Shown: in pieces, positions 20,011 to 28,040 of the stretch
Numbering within the stretch: the stretch's first letter is position 1
How the letters are laid out: each line of letters opens with the position of its first letter
Source: Actinomadura hibisca NBRC 15177
GTDB lineage: Bacteria > Actinomycetota > Actinomycetes > Streptosporangiales > Streptosporangiaceae
Assembly: GCF_001552635.1 (NCBI RefSeq)
Contig: NZ_BCRO01000019.1
Span: 186,001 to 250,000, forward strand
Direction of reading: 5' to 3'
Length of the DNA stretch: 64,000 bases
Translations under genes and position numbers: made by a program
The notes under the pieces: generated by a model
What the model saw: only the letters and a program-made list of their open reading frames with translations
Databases searched by the model: none
What the model was told of the DNA's origin: nothing

Positions 20011-21084
20011 CTACCGGCGCGGGGCGTCCTGCGGCGGTGCGGGCAGCAACATCCCCGTCATGCCCTCCAGCCGCCCGATCGCCTTGTGCAGGTACCAGGC
20101 CGACTCCGCCCAGCGGCCGCGCGCCGCCGCCTTCGCCGCGCCGCCCAGCGGGCGGACGAGCACGCGGGCGCATCCGTAACCGTCGTAGTAGCGTCGGTAG
20201 ACGCGGCCGGTGCCGCGCGCGTCGTGCCGGGCCCTGGCATGGTGGGCGGGGCCGGGGGCGTCCGGGTCGTGGCCGAACGCGCCGACCTCCGGGTCGAACA
20301 CGATCGTCTTTCCGGCGCGCAGGCCGCGCAGCAGCAGGTCCGTCTCGGCGCCCGACTGCCAGGGCGTGTCGCAACCCGCGCCGAGGCCCTCGTCGAAGCC
20401 GCCGACCGCGCGCAGGAACCCGGTCCGGAACAGGCAGGCCCCGATGGCGGCCCGCGTCCAGACGGTGCGGGCGTCGAGCGGGCCGGGGCCGTCCGCGCCG
20501 GCGCCGGGCCGGGCGTCGTCGCCCTCGGCGTCCAGCATGCGGCCCGACAGCACGTCCACCGGCGGGGCCAGTACCCGCACGCCCGCCTCGAAGGCGTCCG
20601 GCGGGTACCAGGTGTTCTCGTCGGCGAACACCACGATGTCGATCGGGTGGGGCTCGGACTCCGGCTCGGGGGCCTGGCCGCCCGCGCCGACCATGACCGG
20701 CAGCGGGACGTCCTCGTACAGCGGGCGGCGCGGTTGCGGCGGGACGGCGGGGACGCCGGCGAGCATGGCGTCCAGCGTGCCGAGCGGGTCGGGGCGGGCG
20801 ACGGCGGCGGCGTCCAGCACGCCCAGCCTGACCAGCCCGGCGTTGCGCGCGGCGGACGTCCCGTGCGGCGCGGCGGTCCGGCGCACCGGCAGCCGGACGG
20901 CGTGCCGCTCGACCACCGCGCGCGTCCTGCCGTCGCCGCCCCCGTCCATCACCAGCACCTGGGCCGGGGGCAGGGTCTGCCCGGTCAGTGACAGCAGCAG
21001 CCGGTCCAGGAGCTGGGGGCGGCCGAGGGTGGTGACGATGACCGCGATGTGCGGTGAGCGGGGTGCGGAGGACATGCCGATCAT
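20011..21084 (-). CDS. Glycosyltransferase family 2 protein
   Basis: A 357-residue GT-A glycosyltransferase. The N-terminal nucleotide-binding strand reads HIAVIVTTLGRPQLLDRLLLSL. The metal site region is IDIVVFADENTW. The second half has GACLFRTGFLRAVGGFDE and SGAETDLLLRG, the typical acceptor and catalytic ED-type motifs. A Pro-rich insertion (about 95-140) is unusual. An internal ATG at 21073-21075 is an alternative start. It runs in the same direction as rocD but behind a terminator. Confidence 0.82.
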   Translation of the reverse strand: MIGMSSAPRSPHIAVIVTTLGRPQLLDRLLLSLTGQTLPPAQVLVMDGGGDGRTRAVVERHAVRLPVRRTAAPHGTSAARNAGLVRLGVLDAAAVARPDPLGTLDAMLAGVPAVPPQPRRPLYEDVPLPVMVGAGGQAPEPESEPHPIDIVVFADENTWYPPDAFEAGVRVLAPPVDVLSGRMLDAEGDDARPGAGADGPGPLDARTVWTRAAIGACLFRTGFLRAVGGFDEGLGAGCDTPWQSGAETDLLLRGLRAGKTIVFDPEVGAFGHDPDAPGPAHHARARHDARGTGRVYRRYYDGYGCARVLVRPLGGAAKAAARGRWAESAWYLHKAIGRLEGMTGMLLPAPPQDAPRR

Positions 21085-21168
21085 TGTGAAAGCCCAGGTC
21101 GCCCCGGGTCCGCTACCCGAAAAAGGCGTGTCGCGGCGAACCGCCGCATTCGCGGGTGGAGCGGGCGA

Positions 21169-21192
21169 CCGCCGGGCTTCCCCGCCCGGCGG
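21169..21192 (-). terminator. Terminator of rocD
   Basis: CCGCCGGGC (21169-21177) pairs with GCCCGGCGG (21184-21192) around a 6-nt loop, just past the rocD stop. Confidence 0.6.
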
Positions 21193-21205
21193 CCGTCCGG
21201 GTCCG

Positions 21206-22399
21206 TCAGCCCTTGAGGGCGATCTCCAGCTGGTCCAGCGCCCAGTCCAGGTCCTCGCGGCTGATGGTCAGCGGCGGGGCGAGGCGCAGCGTGGTCTCGT
21301 GCGTCTCCTTGGCGAGCACGCCCAGGTCCATGAGCCGCTCGCTGACCGGACGCGCCTTGCCGTGCAGCTCGACGCCCGCCCACAGGCCCCGGCCCCGGAT
21401 CTCGCGGACCAGGTCGCCGGGCAGCGCGCCCAGCCGCCGGTGCATGTGCGCGCCCAGCTCGCGGGAGCGCTCCTGGAACTCGCCGGTCCTCAGGATGGCG
21501 ACGACCTCGCGGCCGATCGCGCAGGCCAGCGGGTTGCCGCCGAAGGTGGAGCCGTGCTGGCCGGGCTTGAACACCCCGAGCACGTCGGAGTCGGCGACCA
21601 CCGCCGACACCGGCATGATGCCGCCGCCCAGCGCCTTGCCGAGGATGTAGACGTCGGGGACGACGTTCTCGTGGTCGCAGGCGAAGGTCTCGCCGGTGCG
21701 GCCCAGCCCCGACTGGATCTCGTCGGCGATCATCAGCGAGCCGTTGGCGGTGCACAACTCCCGCACCGCCGACAGGAAGCCGCTCGGCGGCACGTTCACC
21801 CCGGCCTCGCCCTGGATCGGCTCGACCAGCACGCCCACGGTGGACCCGTCCATGGCCGCCCGCAGCGCCTCGACGTCGCCGTAGGGCACGGTGCGGAAGC
21901 CCGGCGTGTAGGGGCCGTAGGACGCCTTGGCGTCGGCGTCGGTGGAGAAGCTGATGATCGTGGTGGTGCGGCCGTGGAAGTTGCCCTCGAAGGTGATGAT
22001 GTTGGCCTGGTCGGCGGGCACCCCCTTGACCTCGTAGCCCCACTTGCGCGCGGTCTTCAGCGCGGTCTCGACGGCCTCGGCGCCGCTGTTCATCGGCAGG
22101 ACCATGTCCTTGCCGCACATGTCGGCCAGCTCGGCGACGAACGGGCCGAACTGGTCGTGGTCGAAGGCCCGGCTGACCAGGGTGACCCGGTCGAGCTGCT
22201 GCTTGGCCGCCTCGGTCAGCCGCGGGTTGCGGTGCCCGAAGTTGACCGCCGAGTAGGCGGCCAGCATGTCCAGGTAGCGGCGGCCGTCCACGTCGGTGAC
22301 CCAGGCCCCGTCGGCCTCGGCGATGACGATCGGCAGCGGGTGGTAGTTGTGCGCGCTGTGCTTCTCGGACAACGCCCGCAGCTCATCGGATCGCGGCAA
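21206..22399 (-). CDS. rocD: Ornithine aminotransferase
   Basis: A 397-residue class-III PLP aminotransferase that converts ornithine and 2-oxoglutarate to glutamate semialdehyde, a step of arginine catabolism. The PLP lysine is in VYILGKALGGGIMP, the aspartate in LMIADEIQSGLGRTG, and the N-terminus AHNYHPLPIVI is typical of RocD. Length matches the family. It is divergent from an Lrp/AsnC regulator, a common arrangement that points to ornithine- or arginine-responsive control. Confidence 0.93.
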   Translation of the reverse strand: MPRSDELRALSEKHSAHNYHPLPIVIAEADGAWVTDVDGRRYLDMLAAYSAVNFGHRNPRLTEAAKQQLDRVTLVSRAFDHDQFGPFVAELADMCGKDMVLPMNSGAEAVETALKTARKWGYEVKGVPADQANIITFEGNFHGRTTTIISFSTDADAKASYGPYTPGFRTVPYGDVEALRAAMDGSTVGVLVEPIQGEAGVNVPPSGFLSAVRELCTANGSLMIADEIQSGLGRTGETFACDHENVVPDVYILGKALGGGIMPVSAVVADSDVLGVFKPGQHGSTFGGNPLACAIGREVVAILRTGEFQERSRELGAHMHRRLGALPGDLVREIRGRGLWAGVELHGKARPVSERLMDLGVLAKETHETTLRLAPPLTISREDLDWALDQLEIALKG

Positions 22400-22578
22400 C
22401 GTGACTCCTTCGCCCTGATCGGCCCGGCCGGGTGGCCGGGGTCGCTGAAGACACCGGAGGTGGCCGGTGCCGAGGGGGGTGGGCGGGCCGCGCGAACCGG
22501 TGGGCGGCGACCCTGCACTCAGCGTATGTTCGGGATCAACCAGCGACCAATGACGAAAGCCGACTTGGGGGGAGATAT
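22400..22578. promoter_or_regulatory. rocD / Lrp divergent promoter region
   Basis: 179 bp between divergent genes, where the Lrp-type regulator most likely acts on both promoters. I could not pick a clear operator by eye. The regulator's Shine-Dalgarno GGGGGGAG is at the right end. Confidence 0.45.
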
Positions 22579-23055
22579 TTGTTGCGTCTTGACGAGCTCG
22601 ACCGACGAATCGTTGCGCAGCTCCTGGAGGACGGGCGCGCCTCGTACGCCCAGGTCGGCGACCGGGTCGGCCTGTCGGCCCCGGCGGTCAAGCGCCGGGT
22701 GGACCGCTTGCGCGCCGACGGCGTGATCACCGGCTTCGCGGCCGTGGTGGAACCGGCCGCGCTGGGCTGGACCACCGAGGCCTTCATCGAGATCTTCTGC
22801 ACCGGGGCGACCTCCCCCGACGAGATCTACTCCAGCATCCGGCGGCATCCCGAGGTGGTCGCCGCCTACACCGTCAGCGGCGACGCCAGCGCCCTGGTGC
22901 ACGTGCGGGTCCGCGACATCCAGCACCTGGAGCAGGCGCTGGAGCGGCTGCGCCGGGAGGACAACATCACCGCCACCAAGACGGCGATCGTGTTGTCGCG
23001 GCTGATCGGCCGGCCGATCGACGCGCCCGCGCAGGACACGGCGGCGGCCTCCTGA
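22579..23055 (+). CDS. Lrp/AsnC-family transcriptional regulator
   Basis: A 158-residue regulator with an N-terminal HTH (LDELDRRIVAQLLEDGRASY, then LSAPAVKRRVDRLRADGVI) and a C-terminal RAM ligand-binding domain. The start is TTG at 22579 (or 22582), five bases after GGGGGGAG; upstream frame extension is Gly/Arg-rich and non-homologous in character. Divergence from rocD suggests it senses an amino acid of the arginine/ornithine pathway and controls rocD. Confidence 0.9.
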   Translation: MLRLDELDRRIVAQLLEDGRASYAQVGDRVGLSAPAVKRRVDRLRADGVITGFAAVVEPAALGWTTEAFIEIFCTGATSPDEIYSSIRRHPEVVAAYTVSGDASALVHVRVRDIQHLEQALERLRREDNITATKTAIVLSRLIGRPIDAPAQDTAAAS

Positions 23056-23098
23056 CCAGGCGGTCCGGGGCCGCCACGCCCTAGGCACGGCCCGCCGG

Positions 23099-24241
23099 TC
23101 AGCGGCGGGCCGCGCTCCGCCAGACCGTCAGGTCCAGTTTGACCGCGCTGGTGCTCCGCGCGCTCCTGACGGCGACCAGGGCCACCAGACCGTTCTTGCC
23201 GGTGACGCACAGCTTGCCGCGCACCGCCCCGGGCCTGATCCGCTCGACGCGGGCGGTGCTGGCGAGGCAACCCTTGGCGTCGGCGGAGCGGCCGGAGGCC
23301 AGGGGGCCCATCTGGTGCAGGTCGGTGTCCAGGTAGCCGTTCCGGAAGAACAGGTCGGCCTGCGCCTTGTTGCGGCGGTTCTGGGCGGCACTGGTGGTGA
23401 CGAGCCTGCGGGGCCGCTTGGGGCTGTTCAGGAAGGACACGAAGGAGCCGTTGGGCAGGCTGACGGCGCGGTAGGTGCCGACCTTCTCGAACGGTCCGGT
23501 CGGGATGGACGAGGGTTTGCGGGACGAGTCGCCCATGTTGCTGATCATCCAGCCCGACACCGACGTGACGAGCAGCGGGAGCGCCACGCTGGCGACGCAG
23601 CCGAGGGCGCAGCCGGACTTCCAGCCGAAGCGGGGGCGGTTCGCCGGGCGTCGCGGGGCGGGCCGTTGGGACCGGGGCTCGGGCCGTCGGGGCGAACGCG
23701 CGGGCCGTTGGGGCGGCGAGTTCTCGGTCCAGGGGAGGGGGTCGGCCTGGGGGAGGGCGGACGTGCGGGTCTGAGAACGGCGGGAACTGGCGGCGGACTG
23801 TTTCTTCTTCCGGGCAGACCCGGCCGGGGTTCCGTTCAGCAGCCCTCGGACGATCCGGGCCTGCGAGCGCGCGCCCGCCAGCTCCAGCAGCCGGGCCATG
23901 GTGTCGAGCGCCTGCCGGGCTTCGACGGCGCTGAACGCGTCGGCGTCGAAGTCGTGGGCGTAGGCATTGCCGACGTCGCGGAGCTCGGAGGCCAGCGACA
24001 GGCCGGGCCGGGGCAGCGCGGGCTTGAAGATCTCGCGCTCCTCGGTGATCATCCGCAGCAGGAACCGGACGTCGCCCAGGCCGTAACCGCGCTTGCCGCC
24101 GCCGAATCTGGCGGTGTCGCGGCGCTGCTTCTCGGCGATCCAGTCGGTTCCCCAAGCGGCGGCCATGGTGCGCTCGACGAAGGGCCGCAGCCCCCGCTGC
24201 AACTGCTCCAGCCCCTGGCCCACCAGATCCCGACCGCCCAC
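23099..24241 (-). CDS. Swt1-type HEPN membrane protein with C-terminal extracytoplasmic domain
   Basis: A 380-residue protein. Residues 5-125 match the Swt1-family HEPN domain (FVERTMAAAWG near 21-31 and ARQALDTMARLLELAGA near 108-124). HEPN domains are often RNases with an R-N-x-x-A-H motif; here it reads G91-N-A-Y-A-H96, so the arginine is lost and activity is doubtful. A Pro/Arg-rich linker (140-205) leads to one membrane helix (about 208-235). The C-terminal 130 residues resemble the extracytoplasmic domain of the kinase two genes upstream (GKLCVTGKNGLVALV and LTVW). The start is GTG with GGGAGG 8 bases upstream. It is last in the kinase-pseudokinase-HEPN series. Confidence 0.75.
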   Translation of the reverse strand: MGGRDLVGQGLEQLQRGLRPFVERTMAAAWGTDWIAEKQRRDTARFGGGKRGYGLGDVRFLLRMITEEREIFKPALPRPGLSLASELRDVGNAYAHDFDADAFSAVEARQALDTMARLLELAGARSQARIVRGLLNGTPAGSARKKKQSAASSRRSQTRTSALPQADPLPWTENSPPQRPARSPRRPEPRSQRPAPRRPANRPRFGWKSGCALGCVASVALPLLVTSVSGWMISNMGDSSRKPSSIPTGPFEKVGTYRAVSLPNGSFVSFLNSPKRPRRLVTTSAAQNRRNKAQADLFFRNGYLDTDLHQMGPLASGRSADAKGCLASTARVERIRPGAVRGKLCVTGKNGLVALVAVRSARSTSAVKLDLTVWRSAARR

Positions 24242-24306
24242 CGCGCCCGCCTCCCACCGCCGATGACCAGTGGAGAGAGTAGGGCAAACCACCGCGTCCG
24301 GGCGGC

Positions 24307-25491
24307 CTAGAAGACGAAGGTGAGCATGAAGACGAGGGCGAGGAGCACGAACACGCCGCCGCCCGCCGCGAGGGCGGCCCACTGGGCGGGCGGGAGCCCC
24401 GCCGGCCGGGCGGGGACGGGCGGGGCCCCGGGGCCTGGCGGCACGGGTCCTGACGGCACGGGCCCCGACCTCGGCCCCGGCCCCGGCGGCAGGGGGACGG
24501 GGCCGGTGGGAGGCCCGGAGCGCAGGGGGGCTCCGGCGGGCACGGCGGGTGGATCGGGCGGGAGGATCAGGGGCGGCTCGGGCCGGGTGTCGGGCGGCTG
24601 GCTGGCCGGAACCGGCCCCTGCGGCCCTCGGTCGTGTGGCTCCTGATCATGCGCCTCCCGGCCGTCCGGCTCCCCGTCATGTGATCCCCGGCCGTACGAC
24701 TCCCGGCCGCCCGGCTCCCCGTCGAGCGGCGGCTCGGGGTCGGCGGTGTAGGCCAGCAGCCGGTCGACGATCTCGGGGGTGAGCCAGCCCGGGTCGGCCG
24801 CGCCCGGCTCCTGCTCCAGCGCGGTGAGGACCTGCTCGGGGCTGGGCCGGTCGGCGGGCACCTCGGCGAGGCAGCGCTCGATGAGGGGCCGCAGGTCGGG
24901 CGGGCACTCCTCCAGGCCCGTCCCCTCGAACTGGCGGCCGGTGGCGGCGTAGAACACCACGCCGCCGAGCGCGAGCACGTCGGCGTCGGGGGACCCGGCG
25001 GGCGCGACGCCGTACCCGGTGACGCGCGGCCCCTCCTGGGCCAGCAGCACCGTGGAGGGCACCAGCCGCCCGTGCACGACGTCCACGGCGTGCATGTCGC
25101 GCAGCGCCTCGGCGATGCCGCCCATCAGGATGCGCAACGACCGGGGCGGCAGCGGGCCGGACCCCGCCACCACCTGCGCCAGCGACGGCCCGGGGACGTA
25201 CTCGCTGGCGATCCAGGGCCGGGGCGCGCCGGCGTGGTAGTCCACGACCGCCACCACCCGCGACCCGCCGACCCGCTGGACGGCGGCCATGTCGCGCCGG
25301 AACCGGACCTCGAACCCGTGCTCGCGGACGACGTCGGGCCGCACGACCCAGATCGCGAGCCGCCGGCCGCTGTCGGTGACGGCGAGGTAGACCGACCCGC
25401 GCCCGCCGTCCTCCAGCCTGGCCAGCACCCGGTACCCGCCGATCAGCAGCGGATCGCCGGGCGCGAGCGGCTGGAACACCGGGTCATGCAT
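24307..25491 (-). CDS. Membrane-anchored pseudokinase
   Basis: A 394-residue protein with a Ser/Thr-kinase fold very similar to the next upstream kinase but with every catalytic element lost. The VAIK lysine is W48. HRDLKPSN has become HGRLVPST (140-147). DFG has become GYG (159-161). About 28 residues of activation loop through APE are missing. The glycine loop is partly kept (EDGGRGSV). A long Pro/Gly/charged linker (about 250-365) leads to a C-terminal helix (VFVLLALVFMLTFVF) with no outside domain. It is probably an allosteric or scaffold partner born by tandem duplication. The start ATG gives MHDPVFQPL. Confidence 0.88.
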   Translation of the reverse strand: MHDPVFQPLAPGDPLLIGGYRVLARLEDGGRGSVYLAVTDSGRRLAIWVVRPDVVREHGFEVRFRRDMAAVQRVGGSRVVAVVDYHAGAPRPWIASEYVPGPSLAQVVAGSGPLPPRSLRILMGGIAEALRDMHAVDVVHGRLVPSTVLLAQEGPRVTGYGVAPAGSPDADVLALGGVVFYAATGRQFEGTGLEECPPDLRPLIERCLAEVPADRPSPEQVLTALEQEPGAADPGWLTPEIVDRLLAYTADPEPPLDGEPGGRESYGRGSHDGEPDGREAHDQEPHDRGPQGPVPASQPPDTRPEPPLILPPDPPAVPAGAPLRSGPPTGPVPLPPGPGPRSGPVPSGPVPPGPGAPPVPARPAGLPPAQWAALAAGGGVFVLLALVFMLTFVF

Positions 25492-25541
25492 GGGCGCCTC
25501 CTGGGGGATCGGTCGATTGTCCCACCTGGCGGCGCGTGCGG

Positions 25542-27227
25542 TCAGTCGCCCGGAGTGGGCGGGACGCCCTGCCACACCGTCAGTTCGATGGTCAGGTAGT
25601 CGTCGGGCTCGTCGCCCCGGCCGAGCACCTTGACCAGGCCGATCAGCCCGCTGCTGCTGGTGGCGCAGATGAGCTTGCCCTTGACCAGGTACTCGGACCC
25701 CAGGCTCCTGGCGTAGCGGGTGTTGTCGCGGCACGCCTCGTAGGTTCCGGCCTGGCCGGGGTCGAGCACGGAGAACCGGTTCCCCCACAGGATCTCGGTC
25801 GAATAGCTGAGGTCGGCTCCGTCACTGGAGGTGAACGACTCTTTGGGGTGCTCGGGATCGTTGCCGAAGGCCAGCCCGTAGCCGTCGGAGATGTTGATGC
25901 GCTTGTACTTGGCGATCTGGCCCCCGACGGGGATGGTGCCCCCGGACGGCGGCCCGCTGCTGCCGGCGCTGGTCTCGGGCGCGGAGGGCGTCGGCTCGGG
26001 CTGCCGGGCGGCGGGGCTCTGCGCGGTGGGACTCTGCGCCGTGGGGCTCTGCGAGGTCCCGGTCCCGCGCTGGTTGACGGGCTTGCCGTCGTCGGGAAAG
26101 GCCGAGACCAGCACCACCACGAGCACCAGCAGGGCGAGCACGCCGCCGCCGATCGCCAGAAGCAACGGGCCCCGGGACGGCGGTGACGGCGGCGCGCCGG
26201 GGTGCGACCGGGACGGGACGCCCGGCTGATGCGTCCGGTACGGCATGCCAGGCCCGGTTCCCGGTGGCGTCGCAGGGCCGGGCGCGGGAGCGCCGTCCCC
26301 GGTGCGGCCGTCCTGCGGCGGCGGGGGAGCGGCCTTGTAGGCGGGCAGGACGCGGGTGATGTCGTCGGGGAGCCAGGCGGGTTCGGGGAGGTTTCCGGTG
26401 CCGGACAGTTCGTCGAGGACCTCGCGCGGGGCGGGCCGGTCGGCGGGGTCCTTGGCCAGGCAGCGGGCGACGAGCGGGCGTAGGCCGTCGGGGCAGCCGT
26501 CGAGGTTCGGTTCCTCGTGCGCGATGCGGAACAACACGGCGCTGTCGGGCCCGTCGCCGAACGGCGTGCGGCCGGTGGCGGCGTAGAAGGCGACGCTGCC
26601 GAGCGCGAACACGTCGATGGCCGGGGTCGAGGAGTGGCCGAGGGCCTGCTCGGGGGCCATGAACTGCGGCGAGCCGATGCGCATCCCGGTGCGGGTGAGC
26701 GGGGTGGAGTCGGCGGCGCGGGAGATGCCGAAGTCGATGACGCGCGGGCCGTCCTCGGCCAGCAGCACGTTGGAGGGTTTGAGGTCGCGGTGGACGACGC
26801 CCGCGCCGTGGACGGCCTGCAACGCCTCGGCGATCCCGGCGAACAGGACCCGGACGCTGGCCTCGGGCAGCGGGCCGAGGTCGGCGACGGCCTGGGCCAG
26901 CGACGGTCCGGGCACGTGCGCGGTGGCGAGCCAGGGGCGCGGCCCGTCGGGGTCGGCGTCGATCACCGGGGCGGTGTACAGGCTCTGCACCCGCTGCGCG
27001 GCGGCGATCTCCTGCCGGAAGCGGCGGCGGAACTCGGGATCGTCGGCGAAGTCGGGCCGCACGACCTTGATCGCGAGTCGCCGTCCGGCCTGGGTGGCGG
27101 CGAGGTAGACCCGGCCCATGCCGCCGGCGCCGAGCCGGGCGAGCACCCGGTAGCCGCCGATCTCGGGCGGGTCGCCGACCTGGAGCGGCTCGAAGACGGG
27201 CACCGGCCGAGGAGCAGGGGACGACAT
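25542..27227 (-). CDS. Transmembrane Ser/Thr protein kinase with extracytoplasmic sensor-like domain
   Basis: A 561-residue kinase with intact GAGGMG loop, K54, HRDLKPSN (D148), DFG (165-167) and MAPEQ, so it should be active. After a Pro-rich linker comes one helix near 355-375 ([20 protein letters not shown]), then a Ser/Pro/Thr spacer containing short SPTAQ repeats and a C-terminal domain of about 130 residues. That domain recurs in the HEPN protein at 23099-24241 ([22 protein letters not shown]). It is the first gene of three on this strand, and probably of one regulatory unit; gaps are 50 and 65 bp. Confidence 0.92.
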   Translation of the reverse strand: MSSPAPRPVPVFEPLQVGDPPEIGGYRVLARLGAGGMGRVYLAATQAGRRLAIKVVRPDFADDPEFRRRFRQEIAAAQRVQSLYTAPVIDADPDGPRPWLATAHVPGPSLAQAVADLGPLPEASVRVLFAGIAEALQAVHGAGVVHRDLKPSNVLLAEDGPRVIDFGISRAADSTPLTRTGMRIGSPQFMAPEQALGHSSTPAIDVFALGSVAFYAATGRTPFGDGPDSAVLFRIAHEEPNLDGCPDGLRPLVARCLAKDPADRPAPREVLDELSGTGNLPEPAWLPDDITRVLPAYKAAPPPPQDGRTGDGAPAPGPATPPGTGPGMPYRTHQPGVPSRSHPGAPPSPPSRGPLLLAIGGGVLALLVLVVVLVSAFPDDGKPVNQRGTGTSQSPTAQSPTAQSPAARQPEPTPSAPETSAGSSGPPSGGTIPVGGQIAKYKRINISDGYGLAFGNDPEHPKESFTSSDGADLSYSTEILWGNRFSVLDPGQAGTYEACRDNTRYARSLGSEYLVKGKLICATSSSGLIGLVKVLGRGDEPDDYLTIELTVWQGVPPTPGD

Positions 27228-27371
27228 ATGACCTCCAGGGGGAGGGTCCTTGTTCTATCGAAGATCGTCAAGTGTTGTCAGGGGTTCGGTGGTCCGGACC
27301 TTCCGGGGCGGGGACCGGTACGGGTCCGGCGGCGGAGGGCACGGCGGTTACCGGTCGGTAGGGTGGCCGTC

Positions 27372-27851
27372 ATGGACTTCGCGACCGCTGATCTGATCGA
27401 CGACTTCGGGGACGAGCTGCGCAGCTGCGAGACGCAGTTCCGCCAGTACGGCGGGCGCGCCGCGTTCGCCGGGCCCGTCGTCACCGTGCGCTGCCTCCGC
27501 GACAACGGGCTGGTGAAGAAGCTGCTCAACAGCCCCGGCGAGGGCCGGGTGCTGGTGGTGGACGGCGCGGGCTCGCTGGCGTCGGCGCTGATGGGCGACA
27601 TGATCGCGGCGGCGGCGGTGGCCAACGGCTGGGCCGGGGTCGTCATCAACGGCGCGGTGCGCGACGTCGCCGAGCTGCGCAAGCTGGACCTCGGCGCCAA
27701 GGCGCTGGGGTCCAACCCGCGCAAGAGCGCCAAGGACGGCGCGGGCGAGGTGGACGTCCCGGTGACGTTCGGCGAGACCGAGTTCCGTCCGGGCGACTGG
27801 CTCTACAGCGACGAGGACGGCATCGTCCTCGCCGAACGCGAGCTCGGCTGA
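27372..27851 (+). CDS. RraA-like protein / 4-hydroxy-4-methyl-2-oxoglutarate aldolase family
   Basis: A 159-residue protein with the RraA fold. The core [20 protein letters not shown] contains the conserved Arg-Asp pair used for oxaloacetate binding and metal in HMG aldolases. [11 protein letters not shown] is the family motif after it. RraA of E. coli inhibits RNase E, but residues that bind metal and keto acid are present here, so an aldolase or oxaloacetate decarboxylase is as likely. The start is ATG at 27372. It is divergent from the kinase cluster and monocistronic, ending at a strong terminator. Confidence 0.88.
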   Translation: MDFATADLIDDFGDELRSCETQFRQYGGRAAFAGPVVTVRCLRDNGLVKKLLNSPGEGRVLVVDGAGSLASALMGDMIAAAAVANGWAGVVINGAVRDVAELRKLDLGAKALGSNPRKSAKDGAGEVDVPVTFGETEFRPGDWLYSDEDGIVLAERELG

Positions 27852-27857
27852 GACCGG

Positions 27858-27898
27858 CCGCGTGGGCGCGGGTGGCCGAGAGGCCCGCGCCCACGCGG
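27858..27898. terminator. Strong hairpin after the RraA-like gene
   Basis: 15-bp arms CCGCGTGGGCGCGGG (27858-27872) and 27884-27898 around an 11-nt loop, 6 nt past the stop codon. Confidence 0.8.
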
Positions 27899-28040
27899 AC
27901 GAACGCCTCCTTGCCCCCGCCGCCCGCCTCCCACGCTGGCGGCTCCTGCCAGCGCGCCCGCCACAAGATCGGCTAACTCGGCCGTTGCTCGCGTTTCGGG
28001 ACGTCTCTACGGTCGCAGCAACAACGGCGACAGGGGAGAC

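Noticed and set aside
20210..22726. Plus-strand frame of over 800 codons opposite the GT2 gene and rocD
   Set aside because: It crosses two well-supported genes and a terminator, and its product is low-complexity Arg/Ala/Ser; a compositional artefact.
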